In this document: piece after piece, positions 20,291 to 28,853 of the stretch
Numbering within the stretch: the stretch's first letter is position 1
How the letters are laid out: each line of letters starts with the position of its first letter
Source of the DNA: Mammaliicoccus vitulinus
GTDB lineage: Bacteria; Bacillota; Bacilli; Staphylococcales; Staphylococcaceae
Reading direction: 5' to 3'
NCBI RefSeq assembly: GCF_029024305.1
Contig: NZ_CP118974.1
Coordinates: forward strand, 124,001-188,000
Length of the DNA: 64,000 nucleotides
The notes under the pieces: generated by a model
The model's input: only the letters and a program-made list of their open reading frames with translations
What the model was told of the DNA's origin: nothing
The model's database searches: none
Made by a program: the position numbers and the translations under genes

Positions 20291-21898
20291 TTGAGAAAAC
20301 AGAGACTAAAGTTAAGTACGCTCATTATTATTGTGGTCTGCATTGTGGTGCTTTTTTCATTGCTTATTACGAGTGTATTAGTTAGTAATACGATTAAGGA
20401 CACGATACATAAGACGACTGAGGAGAAGGCTGAGGTTATTGGTAAGACGGTCGCGCAGTCTGAGGTTGTTCAATTGGCTTTGAAGAAGGATGACGATGGT
20501 AAGAGGGTACAGGCGTATGCTTCTGAGATTCAACGGTCGACGGATGTGAGTTTTATTGTCGTTATGGATATGAAGGGGATTAGGAGATCACATCCTAATG
20601 AGGATTTGATTGGTAAGCATTTTAAAGGTGGAGATGAGCGTGAGGCACTGCATGGTCATGTCAGTTCTTCTATTTCTAAAGGTACGCTTGGGGAGTCTTT
20701 AAGGTCGTTCACACCTGTATATGCTGATGGTAAACAAGTCGGTGTTGTTGCTGTTGGTGTGCCGATGAAAAGTGTTTCTGAAGCATTAGCTGATGGTAAT
20801 AAGAAAATTATTATCGGCTCGATTATCGGGTTAATTGTCGGTGCGATTGGTGCTTATTTATTGTCTAGGTATATTAAGCGGATTTTACTTGGCTTAGAGC
20901 CTCATCATATAGCGAAAATACTTGGAGAAAGAAACACGATGTTACAGTCTGTTCATGAAGGTATCGTAGCTGTTGATAAGGAAGGCAATATTAATTTAGT
21001 GAATAAATCAGCGATGGATATTTTTAAAAGAGCTGGTCTAAAAGGTAATCCTATAGGCATGCATATTAATGACTATATGGATTCTACACAATTACCAAAA
21101 GTTCTCGAGCTTGGTAAACCTGAACGCGATAAAGAACAGAATATTAATGGTATAAAGATTTTGGTGAATAGAGTGCCGCTTACTGTGAATAATGAAACGG
21201 TTGGTGCGATTTCAACGTTTAGAGATAAGACGGAAGTGAATAAGCTGTCTGAACAGTTAGTGGGTGTTAGGACATACGCTGATACATTACGTGCACAGTC
21301 TCATGAGTTCAGTAATAGATTGCATGTCATTTCTGGTATGTTGCAGATGGAACATTATGACGATTTGAAACAGTATATACATGAAATCGTTGAACTTGGC
21401 AGTCAAGAAAGTGGAGACATCACGTCGAATATTAAGGATGCAGTATTAGCTGGTTTCTTAATCGGCAAATTAAGTTTGGCGAGAGAACAGAATATTAAGC
21501 TTTCTATTATTAATGATACAATCATCCCTGAGCCTAATGATTCACATATCACACATGAAATGATTACGATTATAGGTAATTTGATTGATAATAGTATAGA
21601 CTCTTTAGTGACATCTTCTGTTAAAAAGAAAACGATAGATGTACATTTGAAATACGATAATGGTCGTTTAATAATTGATGTTATTGATTCAGGATTAGGA
21701 CTTAAAGACGAACTGGATCATCAAATATTTGAAAAAGGTTTTTCTTCTAAAGGGGAGAATAGAGGATATGGTTTACACCTAGTTCAACAAAGCATTGAAA
21801 AACTTAATGGACATATCAAAATAAATGCCAATGAAGAAGGAAATGTGCAATTTTCAGTCGTTATAAACTATCCAAAAAAGGAAGAAGATAAATGTTAA
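20291..21898 (+). CDS. maeK: DcuS/CitA-family sensor histidine kinase, probable malate sensor
   Basis: 535 residues from TTG, with AAAGGCGG eight bases upstream. Membrane segments at about 9-31 and 173-193 enclose a Cache/PDC sensor domain whose RRSHPNEDLIGK stretch (98-109) matches the carboxylate-binding region of the family. A PAS domain (about 212-310) follows, then the phosphorylated histidine H338 in QSHEFSNRLH and a C-terminal ATPase with DNSIDS, DSGLGL and GYGLHLV. Its stop overlaps the response regulator start. The malate transporter and malic enzyme genes downstream point to malate over citrate or fumarate. Confidence 0.88.
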   Translation: MRKQRLKLSTLIIIVVCIVVLFSLLITSVLVSNTIKDTIHKTTEEKAEVIGKTVAQSEVVQLALKKDDDGKRVQAYASEIQRSTDVSFIVVMDMKGIRRSHPNEDLIGKHFKGGDEREALHGHVSSSISKGTLGESLRSFTPVYADGKQVGVVAVGVPMKSVSEALADGNKKIIIGSIIGLIVGAIGAYLLSRYIKRILLGLEPHHIAKILGERNTMLQSVHEGIVAVDKEGNINLVNKSAMDIFKRAGLKGNPIGMHINDYMDSTQLPKVLELGKPERDKEQNINGIKILVNRVPLTVNNETVGAISTFRDKTEVNKLSEQLVGVRTYADTLRAQSHEFSNRLHVISGMLQMEHYDDLKQYIHEIVELGSQESGDITSNIKDAVLAGFLIGKLSLAREQNIKLSIINDTIIPEPNDSHITHEMITIIGNLIDNSIDSLVTSSVKKKTIDVHLKYDNGRLIIDVIDSGLGLKDELDHQIFEKGFSSKGENRGYGLHLVQQSIEKLNGHIKINANEEGNVQFSVVINYPKKEEDKC

Positions 21899-22605
21899 AA
21901 ATACTCATCGTTGAAGATGATCCAATGGTAGCCCAAATCAATAGCCAGTTTATTGAAAAAATAGATCCTCAAGCTTCAGTAGAAATTGCACAAAATGTCA
22001 CAGAAGCAATGGCTGTCCTAGAAGAGAAAGAAATCGGTTTATTATTGCTTGATATATACATGCCAGAAGAAAATGGATTAAATTTTTTGAAGTATGTCAG
22101 AGAACAAGGTTATAAAGTAGATGCCATTTTAATCACGGCAGCATCAGATGTAGATGATATCCAAACAGCATTTCGTTACGGAGCCGTGGATTACTTAATT
22201 AAGCCATTTGAATTCGAACGATTTAAAAAGTCATTGTTAAAATACAAACAAGGACAAAACTTTTTTAATGAAAATCGCAATCTTAAACAAGCAGACATAG
22301 ACGCCGAGTTATTAAGTAAGAAAATCATAGAACACGAGATGGATCTTAAATTGCCAAAAGGCGTAACAAAAGAAACACTACACATGCTCATTGAGAAAAT
22401 GAATGACTTTGAAAAGAACGAGTTTTCAACAGATGATATCTCGAAAGCTGTGAATATTTCTAGAGTATCCGTACGAAAATACTTAAAATTTTTAACCGAT
22501 ATAGATGTACTAGAAGAATCTCTAACATATGGAATAGGCCGACCAATCTATTTCTACAAATTTAAAGAAGACAATCTGAAATATTTAAAAGCTTATATGG
22601 AATAA
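21892..22605 (+). CDS. maeR: CitB/DcuR-family response regulator
   Basis: 237 residues. Receiver domain with acidic pair D9-D10, phosphoacceptor D54 in LLDIYMP, and a conserved lysine in YLIKPFEF. The C-terminal part (about 165-237) carries a helix-turn-helix of the CitB class (STDDISKAVNISRVSVRKYL). It overlaps maeK by seven bases. Expected to activate the 2HCT transporter and malic enzyme genes downstream when malate is present. A 40-bp repeat array follows. Confidence 0.9.
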   Translation: MLKILIVEDDPMVAQINSQFIEKIDPQASVEIAQNVTEAMAVLEEKEIGLLLLDIYMPEENGLNFLKYVREQGYKVDAILITAASDVDDIQTAFRYGAVDYLIKPFEFERFKKSLLKYKQGQNFFNENRNLKQADIDAELLSKKIIEHEMDLKLPKGVTKETLHMLIEKMNDFEKNEFSTDDISKAVNISRVSVRKYLKFLTDIDVLEESLTYGIGRPIYFYKFKEDNLKYLKAYME

Positions 22606-22625
22606 AACTAAGAAGTAGTAATCCT

Positions 22626-23035
22626 GCTAATAAGAGTAGATGTGTAAACAAAAGGGGACGGACTTGCTAATAAAGACGTCCATATAAGCAACTTTCACCA
22701 GTTTTGCTAATAAGGGTACTGTTAAAAGCAAGATTGCTGGAAAGTGCTAATAAGGGTACTGTTAAAAGCAAGATTGTGAGAAAGTGCTAATAAGGATATG
22801 TATAGAAGCAAAAGTAGGCGATTGTGCTAATAAGGACTTGGTTAGAAGCAAGAGTAGGAGAAAGTGCTAATAAGGCTACTGTTAAAAGCAAGATTGCTGG
22901 AAAGTGCTAATAAGGCAGTCGTTAAAAGCAAGATTGCTGGAACATGCTAATAAGGGCACGCATAAAAGCAAAACCAGACGATCTTGCTAATAAGGGTATC
23001 CATATAAGCGACTCCCACCAGTTTTGCTTATAAAA
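22626..23035. repeat. 40-bp tandem repeat array 2 (10 units, exact period)
   Basis: Unit starts (GCTAATAAG or variant) are at 22626, 22666, 22706, 22746, 22786, 22826, 22866, 22906, 22946, 22986 and 23026, exactly 40 bases apart every time even though internal bases vary. Same family as arrays at 10571 and 37250: conserved TGCTAATAAGG and TTAAAAGCAAGA-like blocks separated by variable positions. It lies between maeR and the malate transporter gene, upstream of a terminator. Confidence 0.92.
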
Positions 23036-23067
23036 CCACGATATAAAGAAACGTTACCAATACGGTT

Positions 23068-23103
23068 AAACCAAACTAAATGTATTTTTAGTTTGGTTTT
23101 TTT
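23068..23103 (+). terminator. Terminator after maeR and array 2
   Basis: AAACCAAACTAAA (23068-23080) pairs perfectly with TTTAGTTTGGTTT (23087-23099) around a 6-base loop, then T. It separates the maeKR transcript from the transporter unit. Confidence 0.85.
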
Positions 23104-23144
23104 AATTACAAAAAGATAATTAAAATTTCATAACCTATATATTT

Positions 23145-23158
23145 GTAAAACGTTTTCA
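23145..23158. promoter_or_regulatory. cre-like site before the malate transporter
   Basis: GTAAAACGTTTTCA (reverse complement 12/14 to the cre consensus) with an AAAACGTTTT palindromic core, 35 bases before the start codon. It suggests CcpA control. No clear DcuR-type direct repeats were recognised. Confidence 0.45.
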
Positions 23159-23192
23159 TAAAATGGGGATATATCAATTTAGGGGGATGAAG

Positions 23193-24542
23193 ATGAACAC
23201 GAAGACAAATATGAAAGCGCTTACTCAAGAAGAGTTACTGCTTGAAAATAATTTCAAAAGCTTAGGGGATAAATTAATAAAAGCTAAAGTCGGTGTATTG
23301 CCTTTACCGCTTTATGTCGTTTTAGCTGCAATTATATTAGCCGCATCCGTATATAATACATTACCAGCAGACATGATTGGTGGTTTTGCTGTCATTATGA
23401 TTTTAGGAATTCTATTAGGTGATCTTGGTCAAAGAATTCCAATTCTTAAAGAAATAGGTGGACCTGCTATTTTAGCATTACTTGTACCTTCTATTTTAGT
23501 CTTTTTAGATTTGATTAACACGTCTTCTATGGAAGCGGTTACGACTTTGATGAAGACTTCTAACTTCTTATATTTCTACATTTCTTGTCTTGTAGTCGGA
23601 AGTATTTTAGGTATGAATAGTAAAGTATTGATTCAAGGATTTACACGTATGTTTGTACCTTTAGTAGTCGGTACGATTTTAGCTGTATCTGCTGGTCTAT
23701 TAGTTGGATTACTGTTTGGTTATGATATTAAACATACATTATTTTATATCGTTGTACCTATTATCGGTGGGGGTATTGGTGAAGGTATTTTACCGTTATC
23801 AATTGCGTATTCATCTATTTTAGGAGGATCGGCAGAGTCATTCGTTTCTCAAATGATTCCAGCAGCTGTTATTGGTAATATTTTTGCAGTAGTTTGCGCG
23901 GGTCTGATGATGCGCTTAGGTGAAAAGAAAACACACCTTTCTGGAAATGGAAAATTAGTAAAATCTGAAAATAATGATGACATACCTGAAGAGAAGGAAA
24001 AAGAGAAAGTCATTGATTTCTCACTTATGGGAGCAGGGTTACTTATTGCATGTAGTTTCTTTATTGTAGGTACGCTCGGTGAAAAATTCATCGGTATGCC
24101 AGGACCTGTTATTATGATTTTGTTTGCAACGCTTATTAAATGTTTAAAAGTGATGCCACATAAAATGGAAGATGGTGCACATAACTTATATAAATTTGTC
24201 TCTACAAGTTTAACTTGGCCGTTAATGGTTGGTCTTGGAATGCTGTATATTCCACTAGAAGATGTCGTAAAAATTGTTACACCAGCGTACATTGTTATAT
24301 GTGCATCCGTTGTATTAACAATGATAACATCTGGTTATTTCGTAGGTAAATTAATGAAAATGTATCCAGTAGATTCAGCTATTGTGACAGGCTGTCATAG
24401 TGGTTTAGGTGGTACAGGAGATGTTGCGATTTTATCAGCATCTAAACGTATGGCACTCATGCCTTTTGCACAAGTTGCAACGAGAATAGGCGGTGTGTCT
24501 ACCGTTATTATGGCATCACTGTTATTAAAATTATTAAGCTAA
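23193..24542 (+). CDS. maeP: 2-hydroxycarboxylate transporter (2HCT family), probable malate permease
   Basis: About 449 residues with some 11 membrane segments. The two re-entrant loop motifs of the family are present: GGGIGEGILPLS (about 191-202) and GLGGTGDVAILS near the C-terminus. Members carry malate or citrate with H+ or Na+. The ATG at 23193 has AGGGGG at the right distance; the in-frame ATG at 23163 has none. Position between maeKR and the malic enzyme gene favours malate. Citrate/malate exchange (CimH type) is an alternative. Confidence 0.88.
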   Translation: MNTKTNMKALTQEELLLENNFKSLGDKLIKAKVGVLPLPLYVVLAAIILAASVYNTLPADMIGGFAVIMILGILLGDLGQRIPILKEIGGPAILALLVPSILVFLDLINTSSMEAVTTLMKTSNFLYFYISCLVVGSILGMNSKVLIQGFTRMFVPLVVGTILAVSAGLLVGLLFGYDIKHTLFYIVVPIIGGGIGEGILPLSIAYSSILGGSAESFVSQMIPAAVIGNIFAVVCAGLMMRLGEKKTHLSGNGKLVKSENNDDIPEEKEKEKVIDFSLMGAGLLIACSFFIVGTLGEKFIGMPGPVIMILFATLIKCLKVMPHKMEDGAHNLYKFVSTSLTWPLMVGLGMLYIPLEDVVKIVTPAYIVICASVVLTMITSGYFVGKLMKMYPVDSAIVTGCHSGLGGTGDVAILSASKRMALMPFAQVATRIGGVSTVIMASLLLKLLS

Positions 24543-24573
24543 AAGATAAAAAATTATATAAGGGGATAGAACA

Positions 24574-25755
24574 ATGACTGAAAGAGATGAAAGTAGTAAA
24601 TCCATTCATTTACATCATGAACATGCAGGTAAAATAGAAATCACGAGCAAGGTTGAAGTGAATACGGAAGAAGATTTAAGTGTCGTATATACGCCAGGTG
24701 TTTCTGAAGTTTGTAAAGCCATTGCAGAAGATGAATCGAGAGCGGACACACTAACAGCACGCGGGAATATGATTGCTGTTATTACAGATGGCACTGCTGT
24801 GCTTGGGTTAGGTGATATTGGACCAAAAGCAGCAATACCGGTTATGGAAGGTAAGAGTATCCTTTTCAAAAAATTAGCAAATGTGGATGCCTTTCCGATA
24901 TCTTTAGATACAAAAGACACTGAAGAAATCATATCCATCATAAAAGCATTGCAACCTAATTTTTCAGGGATAAACTTAGAAGACATATCTGCACCACGTT
25001 GCTTTGAAATAGAGAAACGATTAATCGAAGAGATGGATATTCCCGTATTTCATGACGATCAACACGGAACGGCAATTGTCGTGCTTGCAGCGTTAATCAA
25101 TGCACTTAAAGTTGTAGAGAAAGAAGACGATAATGCAAAAATTATTATAAATGGCGCAGGGTCAGCAGGAATCGCAATCGCGAAGTTGTTGTTAGAAGCG
25201 GGATATAAAAACATTACATTGGTCAGTCTAGAAGGTGTCTTAAATCAATCAGAATCATGGCTAAATAGTACGCAACAAGAGATTGCAAAATATACAAACC
25301 TTGATAATCAAACCGGCACATTAGAAGACGTTATACAACATGCAGATGTGTTCATCGGCGTGTCAGGACCAAAAGCATTAACAAAACAACACGTACGAAC
25401 AATGAACGATAATCCAATCATATTTGCATTAGCCAACCCAACACCAGAAATATATCCAGAAGAAGCATATGAAGCAGGTGCGGCAATAGTTGGAACAGGA
25501 CGTTCAGATTATCCTAACCAAATCAATAACTTACTAGCATTCCCAGGGATATTTAGAGGCGTATTAGACGCACAAACACAACGCATAACAACAGAAATGA
25601 AAATCGCTGCAGCTAAAGCAATCGCTGCAACAATAGAAGAAGATGAACTAAGTACGAATTACGTTATTCCAAATGCATTAGAAAAAAGAGTCGTAGAACA
25701 AGTCGCAGAATCCGTTAAGAAATGCGTGGAAGATCAACACAAAGTATTGGTATAA
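24574..25755 (+). CDS. maeE: Malic enzyme (NAD(P)-dependent, decarboxylating)
   Basis: 393 residues, the short bacterial form. Malate-binding VVYTPGVSEVC (about 35-45), GDGTAVLGLGDIGP-like segment (about 69-82, here TDGTAVLGLGDIGP), metal-site HDDQHGTA (about 160-167) and the dinucleotide fold NGAGSAGIA (about 191-199) are all visible. It converts malate to pyruvate and CO2, completing the import-catabolism pair with the transporter 31 bases upstream. A GGGG Shine-Dalgarno precedes the ATG. The 3' third is A/C-rich compared with the 5' third. Confidence 0.92.
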   Translation: MTERDESSKSIHLHHEHAGKIEITSKVEVNTEEDLSVVYTPGVSEVCKAIAEDESRADTLTARGNMIAVITDGTAVLGLGDIGPKAAIPVMEGKSILFKKLANVDAFPISLDTKDTEEIISIIKALQPNFSGINLEDISAPRCFEIEKRLIEEMDIPVFHDDQHGTAIVVLAALINALKVVEKEDDNAKIIINGAGSAGIAIAKLLLEAGYKNITLVSLEGVLNQSESWLNSTQQEIAKYTNLDNQTGTLEDVIQHADVFIGVSGPKALTKQHVRTMNDNPIIFALANPTPEIYPEEAYEAGAAIVGTGRSDYPNQINNLLAFPGIFRGVLDAQTQRITTEMKIAAAKAIAATIEEDELSTNYVIPNALEKRVVEQVAESVKKCVEDQHKVLV

Positions 25756-25770
25756 ATTATAGTTTGATTA

Positions 25771-25797
25771 AAAAAGCAGAGAAATCTGCTTTTTTTT
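25771..25797. terminator. Bidirectional terminator after malic enzyme gene
   Basis: AAAAAGCAGA (25771-25780) and TCTGCTTTTT (25785-25794) with a 4-base loop and flanking A and T tracts, between convergent genes. Confidence 0.85.
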
Positions 25798-25844
25798 AAT
25801 GAGAATATTTTGTAGGTCATCAAAGTTATCTTATAAACTACTTA

Positions 25845-26573
25845 CTATTTGCTAATTTTATGATAGTAATAGTCTAAACTATATTGAATCAATGAATCTC
25901 TTTCTATCTCTCTGTTGTTTTCTAAATAAATAGGCAATAAAGCAGTGCCTTTTCCTAATTCAACCAAACTTATAATCGCTTCTAAAGAATCTATTTCAAG
26001 AATATTTTGATGTTCGGTTTTCACTTTTAAAGATAATTGTCTTAAAGGGCATTGTTCATCTCGGTTTATTAGAAGTGGAATAAGGTGATTATCTTTGTCG
26101 TTGTTAAAAAAAGCCAAATTTAATGTTTCAGTTTTTTCTAAGACATAGTTAGGTATTTTATTAAAGCTGATTACTTTATTGTATATCTTATTTTGTAATT
26201 TTTTATTAATTTCAGTTGTTGTAGCAATATCTATATCCGAATCTGTAAAGAATTTATTTTGTTGTGTTAAATAGCTGAACAATAATTCTGAACAAAGTAA
26301 GGTTTGTTTATTATTTTTAATTTTAGTTTTTATAAATTCTGTTTCATTCAAGACTCTTAAACAGTAATTATAAAATTCTTTTCCTTCTTCATTAGGTTCT
26401 ATTCCATTATTGGAACGGATAAATAGTTTTACTTCTAAGTACTTTTCAATGTGGTTAATTCTTTGGGATATATTTGATTGAGCATATTTTAGCTTGCTTG
26501 CAGCTTGGTTAATAGAATCACTTTCGTATACTGTTTTGAATATTTCTAAATCATTTAAATTCATATTATTCAC
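25845..26573 (-). CDS. LysR family transcriptional regulator (short form)
   Basis: 242 residues, about 50 shorter than a typical LysR protein. The N-terminal helix-turn-helix is clear (NQAASKLKYAQSNISQRINH, about 22-41). The ligand domain is abbreviated and ends with the VELGKGTALLPIYL segment. It is divergent from a DUF4865 gene, the usual partner of this regulator subgroup, which it probably controls. Ligand unknown. Confidence 0.85.
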   Translation of the reverse strand: MNNMNLNDLEIFKTVYESDSINQAASKLKYAQSNISQRINHIEKYLEVKLFIRSNNGIEPNEEGKEFYNYCLRVLNETEFIKTKIKNNKQTLLCSELLFSYLTQQNKFFTDSDIDIATTTEINKKLQNKIYNKVISFNKIPNYVLEKTETLNLAFFNNDKDNHLIPLLINRDEQCPLRQLSLKVKTEHQNILEIDSLEAIISLVELGKGTALLPIYLENNREIERDSLIQYSLDYYYHKISK

Positions 26574-26661
26574 CTATCAGTTTTAGTGATAACTATATCA
26601 TAAATAGGTATTATCCAAAATTTATTTTTAGATGTAATGTCATATGTAAGGAGTGATATAT

Positions 26662-27195
26662 ATGTATGCAATGCAATATGAAATTAAATTACCAAACGAT
26701 TATGATATGGATATCATTAGAAATCGAGTTAAAATGAATGGCTTTAAGACTGATAATTTTCCAGGATTATCCTTAAAAGCTTATTTAATTAAGGAAAAGG
26801 ATCATAATAATATTACCAATATTTATGCTCCATTTTATTTATGGAATGATTCTGAAGGAATGAATAAATTTATATTTGATGGATATTATGACAATATTAT
26901 TTCCTCATTTGGCTGGCAGAAAATTAGTATAGGCATTAAATATGAAGCTAAAATAGAAAAAAATATCAAGAAAAGCCGGTATTTAGTTGAAGAATATATA
27001 GATATTCAACCAGTATCTTCAATAAAAAAGTTGGATATCAAGTCTAGTTTCGAGTGTTATGAGAATACTCTTTCCGAAGTAATCATTTATAATCCTGAAA
27101 AGTGGAAAGTAGTTAAATTTTCATTTGTAGAAAATTTGCCTAATAAGTTGAATGAGCATGTGAGTTATTATGAGATTTTGCACATATCTAATTAA
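26662..27195 (+). CDS. DUF4865 family protein
   Basis: About 177 residues, no membrane segment or signal. The opening MQYEIKLPNDYDMDIIRNRV, then FPGLSLKAYLI and YAPFYLWN, match DUF4865, a cytoplasmic family often beside a LysR gene. The ATG at 26662 has TAAGGAG eight bases upstream. The fold resembles a dimeric alpha/beta-barrel monooxygenase-like protein, but function is not established. Expression likely depends on the divergent LysR regulator. Confidence 0.75.
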   Translation: MYAMQYEIKLPNDYDMDIIRNRVKMNGFKTDNFPGLSLKAYLIKEKDHNNITNIYAPFYLWNDSEGMNKFIFDGYYDNIISSFGWQKISIGIKYEAKIEKNIKKSRYLVEEYIDIQPVSSIKKLDIKSSFECYENTLSEVIIYNPEKWKVVKFSFVENLPNKLNEHVSYYEILHISN

Positions 27196-27256
27196 TGACT
27201 TGAAAGATTGTATTGTGATATTATACATGTAAAGACATGATAAAGGAGTGATAACC

Positions 27257-27517
27257 ATGAGTGAACCAACCAATAAGGCATATGCTAAAGTATATAAAAG
27301 TGGTAATGGCCAGGTTATCAGTATTAAAAAAGATATGTTAGAAAAAGCAGGTTTTAAGATAGGGGATGAACTTGTTATGAATGTTAAAGGTAATCAAATT
27401 GTATTAGAAAAACCGAATACATTCAAAGACCGTTGGAGAAAGTTTATTGAAGATGGTGGAGAATATGAACGTGGTGAATACGATTGGGGAGAATCAGTGG
27501 GGCGTGAAGAATGGTAA
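27257..27517 (+). CDS. AbrB/MazE-like antitoxin
   Basis: 86 residues from ATG 27257, with AAGGAG nine bases upstream. Residues about 10-55 form a swapped-hairpin AbrB fold (KVYKSGNGQVISIKKDMLEKAG then GDELVMNVKGNQIVLEK). The C-terminal tail is acidic, Gly- and Trp-rich (EDGGEYERGEYDWGE), fitting the flexible toxin-binding tail of MazE-type antitoxins. It overlaps the toxin gene by seven bases. It is expected to repress the operon. It is not the housekeeping rsbU-linked mazE, which lacks this neighbourhood. Confidence 0.85.
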   Translation: MSEPTNKAYAKVYKSGNGQVISIKKDMLEKAGFKIGDELVMNVKGNQIVLEKPNTFKDRWRKFIEDGGEYERGEYDWGESVGREEW

Positions 27518-27843
27518 AACAGTACGATATTATTAAATTAAATCTAAATCCTGTTCAAGGCAATGAAAAAGGAAATTATAGACCATGTTTAGTCGTAAAT
27601 ATTACAGAGTTCACGAAACAATCTGGTTTCGCATGGGTTATACCTATTACATCACGTAAACAGTCACGCTATCCTACAGATGTTATAGTTGAAACAGAAA
27701 AAGGATTGATTAATGGTGTTGTAGATTGTGCTCACATTAGAACAGTTGATTTATATACACGTTCCCATCAAAAAGTTGATGTACTAAAAGCAAATAAGAT
27801 AGAAGAAGTAAAAGATATTCTAACAGGTATTATGGATTTGTAA
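27511..27843 (+). CDS. MazF/PemK-like endoribonuclease toxin
   Basis: 110 residues of the MazF fold. The conserved start YDIIKLNLNPVQGNEKGNYRPCLVV (the loop with R and P of the active site at about 24-25), then IPITSR and VVDCAHIRTVD are the family motifs; the catalytic pair would be R24-like and T47-like residues. It cleaves mRNA when freed from the antitoxin encoded just upstream. Substrate sequence cannot be inferred. A hairpin terminator follows after about 70 bases. Confidence 0.87.
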   Translation: MVKQYDIIKLNLNPVQGNEKGNYRPCLVVNITEFTKQSGFAWVIPITSRKQSRYPTDVIVETEKGLINGVVDCAHIRTVDLYTRSHQKVDVLKANKIEEVKDILTGIMDL

Positions 27844-27914
27844 TAAAAAAACACTGCAATCATATAGATATTAAGAATATATTTAAAGACAATATGCCCA
27901 GTAATTTACGTATT

Positions 27915-27942
27915 AAGGAATGGAGAAATCCATTCCTTTTTA
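27915..27942 (+). terminator. Terminator after the MazEF-like pair
   Basis: AAGGAATGG (27915-27923) pairs with CCATTCCTT (27930-27938), followed by T-rich sequence. The next 150 bases up to the following gene hold only AT-rich promoter-like sequence. Confidence 0.8.
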
Positions 27943-28093
27943 TTTACCTTTGATTTGATAAAATAATTTATCATATTTTTAATTTGTTTATATATGCTTC
28001 TATTATTTCAAATAACTATAGAAAGTAATTTTGATATGAATTACAATAAATCTATTAACTTTTGTTATAAAAAAACAGTACGGGGGAAAGAAC

Positions 28094-28687
28094 TTGAAGA
28101 AGATAATCTTAGGGATGGTATTAGTAGCGCTCCTCATGACAGTGGGTGTGTTTGGAATAATAGCTTACAATGTAATATCTGGAGACAATCGTATTGAATT
28201 TTCTAGTAGTCAAAACGCATCTCAGGAAAAATCTCATAAGGATTCAAATAGAAGTTCTAAAACTTCGGAATCTAATCATTCAAAAGGTAATCCGCCAAAA
28301 ATTGATGTTCAAACGACTCAATTTAGCCTAGACTTCATGAATTCAGATGTGAGAAATGAATTTAATGGTGTAGCGTTAGGCATGTCACGTGAAAGTATTG
28401 AAAGTGAATTCGGGAATTCAGACGGTGATGTGGCAGTAGGTCAGTCTAATGCTGAAAGATATGGTGATTTAGCTGTTACATACGACAGTGATGATAAAGT
28501 AAAAAATATTTATGTCGCACCAAGCAATATATCAGTAGAAGAATTTAAATCATTGCATGGCACACCGACTATAGATGATAACGATGGATTAGTATATGAT
28601 GATAATCCGAACAATGACTTTTCAATACTCATCACAACTGAAAATGGTGAAATAAAGACAATTGAAAATGTAGATCAAATTCCATGA
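28094..28687 (+). CDS. Hypothetical membrane-anchored extracellular protein
   Basis: 197 residues from TTG, with GGGGGAAAG upstream. One N-terminal hydrophobic segment (about 4-28) without a lipobox, followed by a Ser/Asn/Lys-rich linker (about 35-70) and a globular domain (about 75-197). That domain has the pattern GVALGMSRESIESEFGNSDG, seen in several staphylococcal surface or lipoprotein domains with a GMxxxxVxxxFG turn. No enzyme motif is visible. It stands alone, closed by a terminator. Confidence 0.65.
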   Translation: MKKIILGMVLVALLMTVGVFGIIAYNVISGDNRIEFSSSQNASQEKSHKDSNRSSKTSESNHSKGNPPKIDVQTTQFSLDFMNSDVRNEFNGVALGMSRESIESEFGNSDGDVAVGQSNAERYGDLAVTYDSDDKVKNIYVAPSNISVEEFKSLHGTPTIDDNDGLVYDDNPNNDFSILITTENGEIKTIENVDQIP

Positions 28688-28719
28688 GGATCAGAGAATT
28701 AAAATGTTATATATTTTTC

Positions 28720-28808
28720 ACCAGCTGCTTAATAGTAGCTGGTCTTTTTTATGTTGAAATTGGACATAAAAAAGAGAAAAACTTATGCTATAAGCTTTTC
28801 TCTTTTTC
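28720..28808. terminator. Two terminator hairpins between convergent genes
   Basis: ACCAGCT/AGCTGGT (28720-28726 and 28737-28743) followed by TTTTTT serves the plus-strand gene. A second stem, AAAGAGAAAA with TTTTCTCTTT (about 28769-28806), lies closer to the minus-strand M24 gene and can work in both directions. Confidence 0.8.
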
Positions 28809-28853
28809 GATATATTATGACTTGTGTATAAATTTTGTTGTATGAGTGTTCAG

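Noticed and set aside
22626-23035. Possible CRISPR array (regular 40-bp spacing)
   Set aside because: Conserved blocks are split within each unit and the between-block bases are similar among units instead of being unique spacers. There are no cas genes in the window.
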